A DNA stretch of 64,000 nt, from positions 1 to 64,000 of the forward strand of contig DAHVAJ010000068.1 of assembly GCA_027314705.1 (NCBI GenBank). Reading direction: 5' to 3'. Numbering within the stretch: position 1 is the stretch's first letter; each line of letters starts with the position of its first letter. This document shows, piece by piece, positions 23,757 to 34,646 of the stretch. The DNA comes from Acidimicrobiaceae bacterium. Lineage in GTDB: Bacteria; Actinomycetota; Acidimicrobiia; Acidimicrobiales; RAAP-2. Both the position numbers and the translations under genes were made by a program. A model generated the notes under the pieces. That model saw only the letters and a list, made by a program, of their open reading frames with translations, ran no database searches and had not been told where the DNA came from.

Positions 23757-24890
23757 GTGAAGTTCCGATGCGAGCGAGACACCCTCGTCGAGGTGCTGAC
23801 CACGGCCGGGCGGGCGGTCAGTACCCGCTCGGCCGGGCAGATGGCCCTGGGCGGGGTTCGGATCGAGGTCCGGGGCAACCTGCTCTCGGTGGTGGGCACC
23901 GATCTCGACCTCACGGTGCACGTCTCGAGCGAGGCCATCGGGATCGCCGACGGCACCTGCGTGGCCCCGGCCCGGCTGCTGGCCGACATCGTACGGGCAC
24001 TCGATCCCGGGGCGGTGACGGTCGAGTCCGAGGGGGAGAGCGTCGAGATCGGTGCGGCCCGGTCGCGCTTCAGCCTGCGGACCTTCCCGGTGGAGGACTT
24101 CCCGTCGCTTCCCGAGCCGGCCGAGCCGGCCACGTCGCTGCCCGCGGCCGGACTGGCGGGAGCCCTGCGCCAGGTGGTCCGGGCCGCCTCCAGTGACGAC
24201 GCCCGGCCCCTCCTCACCGGCGTGCTCATCGCCCCCGAGGGCGGCGGCGTCCGGTTGGTGGCCACCGACTCCTACCGGCTGGCCCTGCGCGACCTCGACG
24301 GGAGCGACGCGCTGGCCGGGGCGTCGCAGATCCTGGTGCCGGCCCGGGCCCTGGCCGAGCTCCAACGACTCTCGGGGCTCGGGGGAAAGGACGTCGAGGG
24401 GGCCGACCGGGAACCGGGCGCCCACGTCGGACTTTCCTTCGGTGACCACGATCTGACGTTCACGGCCGGGAACGTGAGGGTGTCGACCCGGCTGCTGGAC
24501 GGAACCTATCCCGACTACCGCCAGCTCATTCCGGCCGAGTACCCCAACCGGCTCCATGTGGGCAAGGACTCCCTCCTCGACGCCCTCCGCCGGGTCCGCC
24601 TCCTGGTACGGGACAACACCACCCCGGTGCGCCTCTCGATGCGCCAGGGGGGCGTCGACCTCACGGTGGTGTCCCAGGAGGTCGGCGACGCCAGCGAGAC
24701 GGTCGACGCCGACTTCGACGGCACCGACCTGACCATCGCCTTCAACCCGACCTACCTCATCGACGGCGTGGAGGCCGTGACCGGGGACGAGGTGCTCCTC
24801 GAGACGGTCGACGCCACCCGGCCGGCCACCGTGCGGGGCGCGGAACGGTCGGACTTCCGGTACCTGCTCATGCCGGTCCGGGTGTCCTGA
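23757..24890 (+). CDS. dnaN: DNA polymerase III sliding clamp (beta subunit)
   Basis: 377 residues from a GTG with AAGGA upstream. The three clamp domains are visible through repeated segments: domain 1 KFRCERDTLVEVLTTAGRAV, domain 2 beginning near LAGALRQVVRAASSDDARPLLTGV with LVATDSYRLALRDL, and domain 3 with LLDALRRVRLLVRDN and the C-terminal YLLMPVRVS. It encircles DNA and tethers polymerase. Position between oriC and recF is standard. A small insertion near residues 200-215 (GGKDVEGADREPG) enlarges a loop. Confidence 0.96.
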   Translation: MKFRCERDTLVEVLTTAGRAVSTRSAGQMALGGVRIEVRGNLLSVVGTDLDLTVHVSSEAIGIADGTCVAPARLLADIVRALDPGAVTVESEGESVEIGAARSRFSLRTFPVEDFPSLPEPAEPATSLPAAGLAGALRQVVRAASSDDARPLLTGVLIAPEGGGVRLVATDSYRLALRDLDGSDALAGASQILVPARALAELQRLSGLGGKDVEGADREPGAHVGLSFGDHDLTFTAGNVRVSTRLLDGTYPDYRQLIPAEYPNRLHVGKDSLLDALRRVRLLVRDNTTPVRLSMRQGGVDLTVVSQEVGDASETVDADFDGTDLTIAFNPTYLIDGVEAVTGDEVLLETVDATRPATVRGAERSDFRYLLMPVRVS

Positions 24891-24912
24891 GCGGGCCGGT
24901 CCGGCCCCTCCC

Positions 24913-26007
24913 GTGCACCTCGTCTCGCTCACGGTCACCGACTTCCGCAACCTGGACGCGGCGTCGCTGGCGCCCGACCCGCTGGGCACCACGGTGATCA
25001 CCGGGCGCAACGGGACCGGCAAGACCAGCCTGCTCGAGGCCGTCGCCTACCTGGCCACGCTGCAGTCGTTCCGGGGGTCGCCCAGGGAGGCACTCGTGCG
25101 GCGTGGCGAGCCACGGGCCATCGTCCGGGCGGAGACCGAGGTCGTCACCCGCCGCGTGGTCATCGAGGCCGAGATCCTGGCCACCGGTCGGGCCAGGACC
25201 CAGGTCAACCGGCAGGCGGTGCGCCGTCGTTCGGACCTCCACGGCGCCCTGCGGACCACGGTCTTCTCCCCCGAGGACATCGCCGTCGTCCGTGCCGGAC
25301 CGTCGGAGCGGCGACGGTTCCTCGACGAGACCCTGGCCGTCCTGGACCCCAGAGCGGCCCGGGCCGCGGAGGACACCGAGAAGGTCCTCCGTCAGCGGGC
25401 GGCCCTGCTGCGGTCGTCCGGCCGGCGACCCGGCCCGGAGGTGACGTCCACCCTCGACGTCTGGGACGCCCGCCTGGCCGCGGCCGGCACCCTCCTGGTG
25501 GAGGCCAGGGAGGCCCTGGTCACGCAGCTGGCGCCGGCGTTCACCGAGCACTACGGACGGCTGGCCGGCACCGCCACCGCCGTCGGCCTGACCTACCGCC
25601 GGACCTGGGAGGGCGCCCTGGCCGACGCCCTGGCCGCGGCCCGCCAGGACGACCTGGCCCGAGGGGTCACGACCGTCGGCCCTCAACGCGACGATCTCGC
25701 CCTCGACGTCGAGGGCCTGCCGGCCCGGACCCATGCCTCCCAGGGTGAGCAGCGGTCACTGGCCCTCGCCCTCCGCCTGGCCGCCCACCAGTTGGCCACC
25801 GAGCGGCTGGGCTCGGCCCCGGTGCTGCTCCTCGACGACGTCTTCTCCGAACTCGACCCGGAGCGGTCGCGGGCCCTGCTGGCCGGCCTCCCCCCCGGCC
25901 AGACCCTGCTCACCACGGCGCTGCCCCCGCCGCCCGAAGTCACGGCGGAGGCGGTGTACACCATGGCGGCCGACGGCCGGACCGTGGCCGGCGGGAGGCG
26001 CGCATGA
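24913..26007 (+). CDS. recF: DNA replication and repair protein RecF
   Basis: 364 residues from a GTG. It is an SMC-like ABC ATPase that helps load RecA at gaps. Seen: LTVTDFRNLDAASL, Walker A ITGRNGTGKTSLLEAVAYL, VFSPEDIAVVRAGPSERRRFLDE, the signature HASQGEQRSLALALRLA, and Walker B VLLLDDVFSELDPERSRALL. The length is normal. The stop overlaps the DUF721 ATG (ATGA), so the two are co-translated. Confidence 0.95.
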   Translation: MHLVSLTVTDFRNLDAASLAPDPLGTTVITGRNGTGKTSLLEAVAYLATLQSFRGSPREALVRRGEPRAIVRAETEVVTRRVVIEAEILATGRARTQVNRQAVRRRSDLHGALRTTVFSPEDIAVVRAGPSERRRFLDETLAVLDPRAARAAEDTEKVLRQRAALLRSSGRRPGPEVTSTLDVWDARLAAAGTLLVEAREALVTQLAPAFTEHYGRLAGTATAVGLTYRRTWEGALADALAAARQDDLARGVTTVGPQRDDLALDVEGLPARTHASQGEQRSLALALRLAAHQLATERLGSAPVLLLDDVFSELDPERSRALLAGLPPGQTLLTTALPPPPEVTAEAVYTMAADGRTVAGGRRA

Positions 26008-26324
26008 GGCCCCCGCCACGGTCCCGGCGGGGTGACGGGCCCCAGCCCCTCGGTGGTTCGTTGGAGGCGCTGACGAGCCGGCTGGGCATCGAGGGTCCCG
26101 GCGCCCTGGGCCGCCTGTTCTCGGAGTGGGCCGAGATCGTGGGCCCGGCCATGGCCGAGCACGTACGGCCCCAGCGCCTCGACGCCGAGGCCCTGGTGGT
26201 GGTGGTGGACCATCCGGCGTGGGCCACCCAGGTCCGGCGGCTGGCGGACACCCTGCTCGACCGCGTGACCGCCCACACCGGCGTCGAGCGACCCGGGCGG
26301 CTGGACGTCCGCGTCCACCGCTGA
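26004..26324 (+). CDS. DUF721/DciA-like protein
   Basis: 106 residues, starting within the recF stop. The conserved part, FSEWAEIVGPAMAEHVRPQRL then LVVVVDHPAWATQVRRL, is typical of DUF721 proteins, which in actinobacteria sit between recF and gyrB (Rv0004-like). The family is related to DciA, which helps load the replicative helicase in bacteria lacking DnaC. A role in helicase loading is inferred from family and position; nothing in the sequence proves it. Confidence 0.85.
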   Translation: MRPPPRSRRGDGPQPLGGSLEALTSRLGIEGPGALGRLFSEWAEIVGPAMAEHVRPQRLDAEALVVVVDHPAWATQVRRLADTLLDRVTAHTGVERPGRLDVRVHR

Positions 26325-28454
<2,130 letters not shown>

Positions 28455-28527
28455 AGGGCGCCCCCGGCGGGCGCCGTCGTGCACGACGGAACCACCCTGA
28501 CCGACACCACGCAGACGAGGACGAGCA

Positions 28528-31029
28528 ATGGCACCAGGTGAGCGCGACAGCGGGGACGGGTCGGACGGGGGCACGGGCACCGACACGGAGGTCTCCGGGT
28601 TCATCGAGCCCATAGAGATCCAGGAGGAGATGGAGCGCTCCTTCCTCGAGTACTCGATGTCGGTCATCGTCTCGCGTGCACTGCCCGACGTCCGCGACGG
28701 GCTGAAGCCCGTCCACCGCCGGATCCTGTACTCCATGTACGACCAGCGCCTGCTGCCCGACCGGCCGCATACCAAGTGCGCCAAGGTCGTCGGCGACGTC
28801 ATGGGCTCCTACCACCCCCACGGCGACTCGGCCATCTACGAGGCCCTGGCCCGGATGGTCCAGGACTTCTCGATGCGGCACCCGCTCATCGACGGGCACG
28901 GCAACTTCGGGGGCACCGGCCCCGACGAGGGGCCGGCGGCCATGCGCTACACGGAGTGCCGGCTGGGTGCGCTCGCCCTCGAGCTCATGAGCGGCATCGA
29001 CCAGGAGACGGTCGATTTCGACGCCAATTACGACGCCACCTCCGAGGAGCCGGCCGTGCTGCCGGCGCGCTTCCCCAACCTGCTCGTGAACGGTTCGCAG
29101 GGCATCGCCGTGGGGATGGCCACCAACATCCCGCCCCACAACCTGGGCGAGGTCATCGACGCCACCACCCACCTGCTCGAGCACCCCGACGCCAACCCGG
29201 ACGAGCTGATGGCCTTCGTCAAGGGCCCGGACTTCCCCACCGGCGCCCTGATCCTGGGGCGCCAGGGCATCCAGGACGCCCTCCGGACCGGCCGGGGCTC
29301 GATCAAGCTGCGGGCCGTCGCCGAGATCGTGGAGGGACGGTCCGGCGACACGCGCATCGTCGTCACCGAGATGCCCTACCAGACCTCGATCGCCTCGGTG
29401 TCGAAGAAGATCGAGGACCTGGTGCGGGCCGGTGAGCTCGACGGGATCGCCGAGGTGCAGGACGACTCGGCCGGCGGCAAGACCCGCCTGGTCATCCGCC
29501 TCAAACGGGACGCCAACGCCAACGTGGTGCTGAACAACCTGTTCAAGCAGACCCCCATGCAGACGACCTTCTCCACCAACGCGGTGGCACTGGTCGACGG
29601 CGTCCCCCGCACGCTCAATCTGGCTCAGATGCTGACCCACTACGTGGCCCACCAGGTCGAGGTGGTCACGCGGCGGTCGGAGTTCCTGTTGGCCAAGGCC
29701 CGGGCCCGGGCCCACGTCGTCGAGGGCCTGCTCAAGGCCATCGACATGCTCGACGCCGTCATCGCCGCCATCCGGGCCTCCGACGACCGACCGGCGGCCC
29801 TCACGGCCCTGTGCGCCGAGCCGTTCGGGTTCTCCGAGGAGCAGGCGAACCACATCCTCGACATGACCCTGGCCCGCCTGACCCGGCTGGGTCGGTCCAA
29901 CCTGGAAGAGGAGCTGGCCAAGCTCCGCCAGGAGATCGCCGAGCTTGAGGCCATCCTGGCCGACGACGCCAAATTGCGCGGCGTCATCGCCGGCGAGCTC
30001 GGCGAGATCCGTGAGAAGTTCGCCGACGAGCGTCGCACGTCGATCACCCACGACCCGGGTGACATGAACGTCGAGGACCTCGTGGAGGACGAGGAAATCG
30101 TCGTGACGATGAGCCGGGCCGGCTACGTGAAGGCCGTGCCGGCTGACGCCTTCCGCACCCAGGGGCGCGGTGGCCGCGGGGTCCAGGGGGCCAAGCTGAA
30201 GGAGGAGGACCTCATCGACGACGTGGTCCACACGTCGTCCCACGCCCACCTCCTGCTCTTCTCCAACCGGGGGCGCGTCTTCCGCCTCCGGGCCCTCGAG
30301 ATACCGATGAAGGAGCGCACGGCCCGGGGCACGGCCATCGTCAACCTGCTGCCGCTCGCCCCCGACGAGGGCATCCAGGCGGTCATCGGGACCCGGGACT
30401 TCACCGCCGACCACTACCTGGTGTTCGCCACCAAGCACGGCCAGGTGAAGAAGACGGCCTTCGCCGAGTACGACAAGTCACGCCGGGAGGGCTTCATCGC
30501 CATCAACCTGCGCGACGGCGACGAGCTGGTGCGGGTGGTGGAGACCCGAGGGGACGACGACATCTTCATCGTCACCAGCTCGGGGATGACGATCCGCTTC
30601 TCGGAGCAGGACGTCCGTGCCATGGGCCGGGACGCCGCCGGGGTCCGCGGGGTGCGACTGAAGGAGGGTGACGAGGTCGTCTCGTGCGACGTGGCCCGCG
30701 ACGAGGCCGACATCCTGCTGGTGACCGACGCCGGCTACGGCAAACGGACCAAGGTCGAACGGTTCAACCGCCAGGCGCGGGGTGGCCAGGGGGTCCGGGG
30801 CATCCGGCTCACGGCCAAACGCGGTCGGGTGGTGGCTGCCTTCATGGCCGGCCTCGAGGACCAGATCCTCCTCATCTCGAGCTCCGGGGTCATCATCCGC
30901 ACGGCGGTCCGGGAGATCGCCTCCCAGGGACGGGACGCCACCGGGGTGCGGGTCATGAACCTGGACGCCGGCGACGCCGTGGCCGCCGTGGCCCGGGTGG
31001 GCGCCGAAACGGACGACGACGGCGACTGA
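28528..31029 (+). CDS. gyrA: DNA gyrase subunit A
   Basis: 833 residues. It cuts and rejoins DNA to introduce negative supercoils. The winged-helix domain has SVIVSRALPDVRDGLKPVHR, the quinolone region HPHGDSAIYEALARMVQDF (serine at the E. coli position 83 and glutamate at 87), and the catalytic tyrosine in AAMRYTECRL. The breakage-reunion core is complete, and the C-terminal beta-pinwheel follows with the GyrA box TQGRGGRGVQGAKL and several strand repeats such as GMTIRF and AGVRGVRL. The end is acidic (ETDDDGD). Length is typical. Confidence 0.97.
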   Translation: MAPGERDSGDGSDGGTGTDTEVSGFIEPIEIQEEMERSFLEYSMSVIVSRALPDVRDGLKPVHRRILYSMYDQRLLPDRPHTKCAKVVGDVMGSYHPHGDSAIYEALARMVQDFSMRHPLIDGHGNFGGTGPDEGPAAMRYTECRLGALALELMSGIDQETVDFDANYDATSEEPAVLPARFPNLLVNGSQGIAVGMATNIPPHNLGEVIDATTHLLEHPDANPDELMAFVKGPDFPTGALILGRQGIQDALRTGRGSIKLRAVAEIVEGRSGDTRIVVTEMPYQTSIASVSKKIEDLVRAGELDGIAEVQDDSAGGKTRLVIRLKRDANANVVLNNLFKQTPMQTTFSTNAVALVDGVPRTLNLAQMLTHYVAHQVEVVTRRSEFLLAKARARAHVVEGLLKAIDMLDAVIAAIRASDDRPAALTALCAEPFGFSEEQANHILDMTLARLTRLGRSNLEEELAKLRQEIAELEAILADDAKLRGVIAGELGEIREKFADERRTSITHDPGDMNVEDLVEDEEIVVTMSRAGYVKAVPADAFRTQGRGGRGVQGAKLKEEDLIDDVVHTSSHAHLLLFSNRGRVFRLRALEIPMKERTARGTAIVNLLPLAPDEGIQAVIGTRDFTADHYLVFATKHGQVKKTAFAEYDKSRREGFIAINLRDGDELVRVVETRGDDDIFIVTSSGMTIRFSEQDVRAMGRDAAGVRGVRLKEGDEVVSCDVARDEADILLVTDAGYGKRTKVERFNRQARGGQGVRGIRLTAKRGRVVAAFMAGLEDQILLISSSGVIIRTAVREIASQGRDATGVRVMNLDAGDAVAAVARVGAETDDDGD

Positions 31030-31042
31030 CGCGGCCGGGCGT

Positions 31043-31068
31043 CCGGCGGGAGGACGACGGCCCGCCGG
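31043..31068 (+). terminator. Hairpin after gyrA
   Basis: 8-bp stem CCGGCGGG and CCCGCCGG with a 10-base loop, 14 bases past the gyrA stop and upstream of the tRNA promoter. Confidence 0.5.
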
Positions 31069-31087
31069 GCCCTGTCGGCCGATGGTG

Positions 31088-31093
31088 TAGCGT
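31088..31093 (+). promoter_or_regulatory. Candidate -10 of tRNA-Ile
   Basis: TAGCGT, 14 bases before the mature tRNA 5' end, consistent with a short precursor leader removed by RNase P. Confidence 0.4.
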
Positions 31094-31107
31094 CTCGGGC
31101 CGGTTGC

Positions 31108-31181
31108 GGGGCTATAGCTCAGTTGGTTAGAGCGCAGCACTGATAATGCTGAGGTCGCAAGTTCGATTCTTGCTAGCCCCA
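31108..31181 (+). tRNA. tRNA-Ile, anticodon GAU
   Basis: 74 bases forming a complete cloverleaf. The acceptor stem GGGGCTA pairs with TAGCCCC; the D arm contains AGCTCAGTTGGTTAGAGC; the anticodon GAT is at 31142-31144 in the loop CTGATAA; and the T arm contains GGTTCGATTC-like sequence (GTTCGATTC). The discriminator is A and the next bases are CCC, so the terminal CCA is not fully encoded and depends on Cca. A tRNA-Ile after gyrA is common in actinobacteria; the usual second tRNA (Ala) is not seen. Confidence 0.96.
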
Positions 31182-31198
31182 CCCGATGTCCCTGGTCA

Positions 31199-31214
31199 GG
31201 GCGTCGCAGCGCCC
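31199..31214. terminator. Short hairpin between tRNA-Ile and the desaturase gene
   Basis: 5-bp stem GGGCG and CGCCC with a 6-base loop, between the convergent tRNA and desaturase genes. It could serve either direction. Weak evidence. Confidence 0.3.
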
Positions 31215-31288
31215 CCGGCGGGTTCCGCGGGGACGCCGCGCCATCGACCGACCGAGGCCGGTCTCGTGCGAGGCACCGAGGGCGGCCC

Positions 31289-32326
31289 TCAGTCGACGAC
31301 GACCGCCCGACCGTTGCCGGCCGTCCGGAGATGGCGCACCACGTCGCGGTAGGCGTGCCACGGACTCTGCTCGGCGTAGGGGATCCTGCGCTCGGCACAG
31401 AACGACCGCACGACAGCGCGTGCTCGGCGGAGATTGGCCCGAGGCATCGTCGGGAACAGGTGATGCTCGATCTGACTGTCGAGACCGCCGAAGAGGAATC
31501 CGACGATGGAAGGCCCGGACAGATTGCGCGAGGTCATCACCTGACGGCGCAGAAAACCCAGGTCGTTGCCGTCGGTCACCGTGGGCATGCCCACGTGGTT
31601 GGTGAGAAAGCTTGCGCCCAGGTAGAAGCCGAAGAGCGACTGGGAGACGACGACGAAGATCAGTGCCCGCACCGGCGAGAGGACCAGGAACGGCGCCAGG
31701 AAGAAGATGCCGCCGTGGATGACGAGCAGCCCGAGCTCGACGAGCGCGGCCCGGTCCCGGCGTCGGGCGAGGGCCCTCGCGCTGGCGACATGGAGGTTGA
31801 GCGCCTCCAGGAACAGGAGTGGCACCAGCATGAACGGCTGGATGCGGGCGAAATTCCGGCCGAATCGCCCACGCGCGCGGGTCTGCTCCGGTGTGAAGAC
31901 CAGCGCACCGGCAGCGATGTCGGGATCCTTGCCTTCGAGGTTGGTATGGGCATGGTGGCGGCTGTGCTTGGTCAGCCACCAGTTGAAGCTGAACCCGCTC
32001 AGGAGATTGGCGAGCATGAGCCCGACGGCGTCGTTTCCTCGTCGGCGGGCCAAGACCTGACGATGCCCGGCGTCGTGGCCGATGAAGCCGATCTGCACCA
32101 GCACGAAGGCGAGACCGGCGGCAACAACCAGGTTCCACCAGGTGTTGCCGACGATGACCACCGTGACGGCCAGCGACGCGAGGGCGGCGACCGTGATCCC
32201 GATCTTGACGGCGTAGTAGCCACCCCGGCGGTGGAACAGCCCTTGTGCACGGACCCTCCGAGACAGCTCGGCGAAGTCCTCACGCTGTGACGCCCCGTTG
32301 GCCGGGGCCTCAGACTCGGTCTTCAT
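31289..32326 (-). CDS. Membrane fatty acid desaturase (acyl-lipid/linoleoyl-CoA desaturase type)
   Basis: 345 residues. Three histidine boxes that bind the di-iron centre are present: GFIGHDAGHRQV, HSRHHAHTN, and the C-terminal QIEHHLFP. The last box begins with Q, which marks front-end or linoleoyl-CoA-type desaturases. Four to six membrane helices are visible (e.g. YYAVKIGITVAALASLAVTV, LAFVLVQIGFIGH). It introduces a cis double bond into fatty acyl chains using O2 and an electron donor, which is not encoded nearby. GAAGGAA precedes the ATG. GC content and codon use are noticeably lower than in the neighbours, and it sits beside a tRNA, suggesting horizontal acquisition. Confidence 0.9.
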   Translation of the reverse strand: MKTESEAPANGASQREDFAELSRRVRAQGLFHRRGGYYAVKIGITVAALASLAVTVVIVGNTWWNLVVAAGLAFVLVQIGFIGHDAGHRQVLARRRGNDAVGLMLANLLSGFSFNWWLTKHSRHHAHTNLEGKDPDIAAGALVFTPEQTRARGRFGRNFARIQPFMLVPLLFLEALNLHVASARALARRRDRAALVELGLLVIHGGIFFLAPFLVLSPVRALIFVVVSQSLFGFYLGASFLTNHVGMPTVTDGNDLGFLRRQVMTSRNLSGPSIVGFLFGGLDSQIEHHLFPTMPRANLRRARAVVRSFCAERRIPYAEQSPWHAYRDVVRHLRTAGNGRAVVVD

Positions 32327-32703
32327 GCTTCCTTCGGTCAGTGCCAGCAGGCGAATGTGACCGATCTGTCACTCGCCCCTGCGGCTGAGGACAGAATCGA
32401 TGGCTGCACGCCGGTGCCTGCTGCACCGAGTTGGCCGGTCTTCGACCTCTTCGGTCGACTCGCCGGCTCGTGGGAGGGGAACACCCCCTCTGCACCGAAG
32501 TCGACGTTCCCATCGTACTACTCGCGCCGACGACTTCCAGGCCGGTGACCGGGAGCGCGGAAACGAACCCCCGGGGCCGCCCTACGACCGCCGCGCGGCC
32601 GATTGCCTCCGGCCGTGCCCCGCCCCGTCCAACGGGCCATTCGACCGGAGTCCCCGACGGGTGCGACAGTGTGGGGACAGGTCCACCGAGGTCGGAGGGC
32701 GAC
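32327..32703. other. Lower-GC intergenic region with an inverted repeat
   Basis: 377 bases between the divergent desaturase and SDR genes. GTGAC (32357-32361) and GTCAC (32368-32372) form an inverted repeat just upstream of the desaturase and may be an operator. A 63-codon frame at 32357-32548 has a FGRLAGSWEGN segment reminiscent of lipocalin-like proteins, but I cannot support it as a gene; it could be a remnant. The composition resembles the desaturase more than the flanks. Confidence 0.4.
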
Positions 32704-33495
32704 ATGACGTGTGCACTGGCCGGGCGCCGGGTGGTGGTGACAGGGGCCTCGTCGGGGATCGGGGCCGGGCTGGCGCGTGCCTTCGCCCGGGCCGGTGCGA
32801 CCGTCGGACTGGCGGCCCGACGCGCCGACAGGCTCGGCGAGGTGGTGGAGGAGTGCCGACGGCACGCCCCGGGCTCGCGCATGTGGGTCTCCGACCTGGC
32901 GGATCCGGCCGCGGTCGACCTCCTCGCGGCGTCGGCCGCGGACGAGCTGGGCGGCGTCGACCTACTGGTCAACTGCGCCGGCATCCCCAAGCGCCGGCAC
33001 GTGAGCCGGCTCGATCCGGGAACCGTCGAGCACGTCATGCAGGTCAACTTCTTCGCGCCGGTGCGCCTCACGTTGGCGTTGCTGCCCCAGATGCTCGAAC
33101 GGGGCGAGGGCCGCATCGTGAACGTCTCGTCGGTGGCGGCGACGCTGAGCTCGCCCGGAGAGTCCGCCTACGACGCCTCCAAGGCGGCGCTGGGCGTGTT
33201 CTCCGAGGCCATGGCCATGGACCTGTGGGACACGGGGGTCAAGGTCATGGTCGTCTACCCCGGTGTGGTCGACACCGAGCTGTTCCATCTGCCCGACAAC
33301 GACCCGCCCATCGACGCAGTCGAGCCCATCACGGTCGACGAGGTCGTCGCCGCCGTGCTCGACGGACTGGACAACGACGCCCTCCAGGTCTACGTGCCCG
33401 GGTGGTTCGCGGGCCTCGCCTCGGACAAGGCGGCGGACGTCGAGGGTTTCGTCTCCGGCGCGGCGGAGTTCGTCCGTTCCAGGCGGGCAACCTGA
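32704..33495 (+). CDS. Short-chain dehydrogenase/reductase
   Basis: 263 residues with a GGAGG site before the ATG. Classical SDR layout: cofactor motif VVVTGASSGIGAGLARAFA, an R at the NADP-selecting position (LAARRADRL), LVNCAGIPKRRH, catalytic serine in NVSSVAATLSS and the YDASKAAL pair (Tyr-x3-Lys), then YPGVVDTELF. It reduces a carbonyl or oxidises an alcohol; the substrate cannot be read from sequence. It is convergent with the epoxide-hydrolase-like gene, with a hairpin between them. Confidence 0.88.
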   Translation: MTCALAGRRVVVTGASSGIGAGLARAFARAGATVGLAARRADRLGEVVEECRRHAPGSRMWVSDLADPAAVDLLAASAADELGGVDLLVNCAGIPKRRHVSRLDPGTVEHVMQVNFFAPVRLTLALLPQMLERGEGRIVNVSSVAATLSSPGESAYDASKAALGVFSEAMAMDLWDTGVKVMVVYPGVVDTELFHLPDNDPPIDAVEPITVDEVVAAVLDGLDNDALQVYVPGWFAGLASDKAADVEGFVSGAAEFVRSRRAT

Positions 33496-33535
33496 CGTCG
33501 GGGACCGGTCCGATCGAGCCGCCGGCCCGGCCACC

Positions 33536-33551
33536 GGGGCCCTCCGGCCCC
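33536..33551. terminator. Bidirectional hairpin between SDR and LEH-type genes
   Basis: 6-bp stem GGGGCC and GGCCCC with a CTCC loop, centred in the 70-base spacer between convergent genes. The loop is the same as in the hairpin after degV. Confidence 0.45.
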
Positions 33552-33565
33552 ACCGCCGTGCGGCG

Positions 33566-33952
33566 CTACGCCTCTCCGGAGAGCATCTTCGTGATCTGGC
33601 CCAGGTCGAAGTAGTCCCGCCAGGCACAGATCTTGCCGTCACGGACGTCGAAGGCGCCCATGACAGGGAGCGGTGCCACCACCTCCCCGACCGTGAAGGT
33701 GTCGATGCGCTCCGTCAGCACCAGGTTGTCGCGGACGGCGATGCCCACCATCTCGATGGTCATGCCGTCGCACATCCCGAAGAATCCGTCGATGAACGCG
33801 ATGGTGGCGTCGATCCCGACGGCTGGCTCGAGAGGGATGTTGTGGTAGACGACGTCGTCGGTGAAGTACGGGCGCAACGCCTCGGCGTTCCGTCCGTCGA
33901 AGGCGTCGCAGAAGTCGCGCACGACCTGTTCGGCAGCGGCAGCGGTTCCCAT
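33566..33952 (-). CDS. Limonene-1,2-epoxide hydrolase-type enzyme
   Basis: 128 residues; ATG preceded by GGAGGTG. The sequence VVYHNIPLEPAVGIDAT is diagnostic of the limonene-epoxide hydrolase branch of the NTF2-like fold. The catalytic set known from the Rhodococcus enzyme is present: Tyr36 and Asn38 in YHN, Arg82 and Asp84 in ERIDTF, and Asp113 in WRDYFD. It should open an epoxide by direct water attack in the cytoplasm; the natural substrate is unknown (terpene or sterol epoxides are possible). It is divergent from the SRPBCC gene. Confidence 0.87.
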   Translation of the reverse strand: MGTAAAAEQVVRDFCDAFDGRNAEALRPYFTDDVVYHNIPLEPAVGIDATIAFIDGFFGMCDGMTIEMVGIAVRDNLVLTERIDTFTVGEVVAPLPVMGAFDVRDGKICAWRDYFDLGQITKMLSGEA

Positions 33953-33981
33953 GGTGCACCTCCGGGGTCGTGGTCGTTGCG

Positions 33982-33987
33982 AGGTTA
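33982..33987 (-). promoter_or_regulatory. Candidate -10 of the LEH-type gene
   Basis: TAACCT on the minus strand, about 30 bases before the ATG at 33952, within GCTAACCTCG. The same string occurs before the rpsF and cytochrome b operons. Confidence 0.4.
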
Positions 33988-34163
33988 GCGAACCCGGACC
34001 TCTCCCCGGCTGCGGAGGCGTGCGCGTCGGCCGGGAGCGACCCGCCGGCGTGCTCGGGGCACCCGGGTGGTGCCGACCCCTCCCGTCCGGGCCGGCCCTG
34101 CGCCACGAGCCCCGTGGTGTGCCGGCGATCCGTCCGACGCAGCGGCCCGGGTGGCATCGCCGG

Positions 34164-34169
34164 TAGGCT
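34164..34169 (+). promoter_or_regulatory. Leaderless-type -10 before the SRPBCC gene
   Basis: TAGGCT followed by exactly 6 bases and the GTG at 34176. Confidence 0.45.
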
Positions 34170-34175
34170 GGGAGG

Positions 34176-34631
34176 GTGGTCAGCCTCGAGCACACGGTCG
34201 AGGTCGCCGCCCCGGCGGCGGCGGTCTTCGCCCTGGTGAGCGACCTCACCCGCATGGGGGAGTTCTCGCCCGAGAACGACGGCGGCGAGTGGCTCCGGGG
34301 GGCGTCCGGTCCGGCCCTCGGTGCCAAGTTCCGCGGCCGCAACGGCAAGGGGCGCAAGACGTGGACGACGACCGCCACCGTCTCCGAGTACGACGCCCCG
34401 CACCGCTTCGCCTTCGAGGTCACGGTGGGCCCGGTGAAGGTCGCCCGGTGGGCCTACGTGCTCGAGGAGACGCCCGGAGGCTGCCGGGTCACCGAACGGT
34501 GGACCGACCGGCGCAACGGCCTGGTCCGTCGACTGCCCACGTCCTCGGGCGTCGAGGACCGGGTCGCCTTCACCGACACGTCCATCCGCGACACCCTGTC
34601 CAGGCTCAAGACGGTGGCCGAAGCCGGCTGA
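34176..34631 (+). CDS. SRPBCC family (polyketide cyclase-like) protein
   Basis: 151 residues. The START/Bet-v1-like fold is suggested by HTVEVAAPAAAVFALVSDLTRMGEFSPE at the start, GAKFRGRNGKGRKTWTTTATVSEYDAPHRFAFEV in the middle and a final long helix. Such proteins bind hydrophobic ligands; many actinobacterial members have no defined ligand. The GTG start fits the -10 spacing. It is convergent with the TPP enzyme gene, 15 bases apart. Confidence 0.8.
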   Translation: MVSLEHTVEVAAPAAAVFALVSDLTRMGEFSPENDGGEWLRGASGPALGAKFRGRNGKGRKTWTTTATVSEYDAPHRFAFEVTVGPVKVARWAYVLEETPGGCRVTERWTDRRNGLVRRLPTSSGVEDRVAFTDTSIRDTLSRLKTVAEAG

Positions 34632-34646
34632 CCGGCCGTGGCCCGG

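Noticed and set aside
28528-31029. Quinolone-resistance change in GyrA
   Set aside because: Serine is kept at the key position and Glu replaces Asp at position 87-equivalent, a conservative difference that may be natural in the lineage.
32357-32548. Small protein of 63 residues with a FGRLAGSWEGN segment
   Set aside because: It is too short, has no Shine-Dalgarno or promoter of its own, and the resemblance to lipocalin-like proteins is slight.
31108-32703. Integrated mobile element at tRNA-Ile
   Set aside because: No integrase, transposase or duplicated tRNA 3' end was found in the window; only composition suggests transfer.
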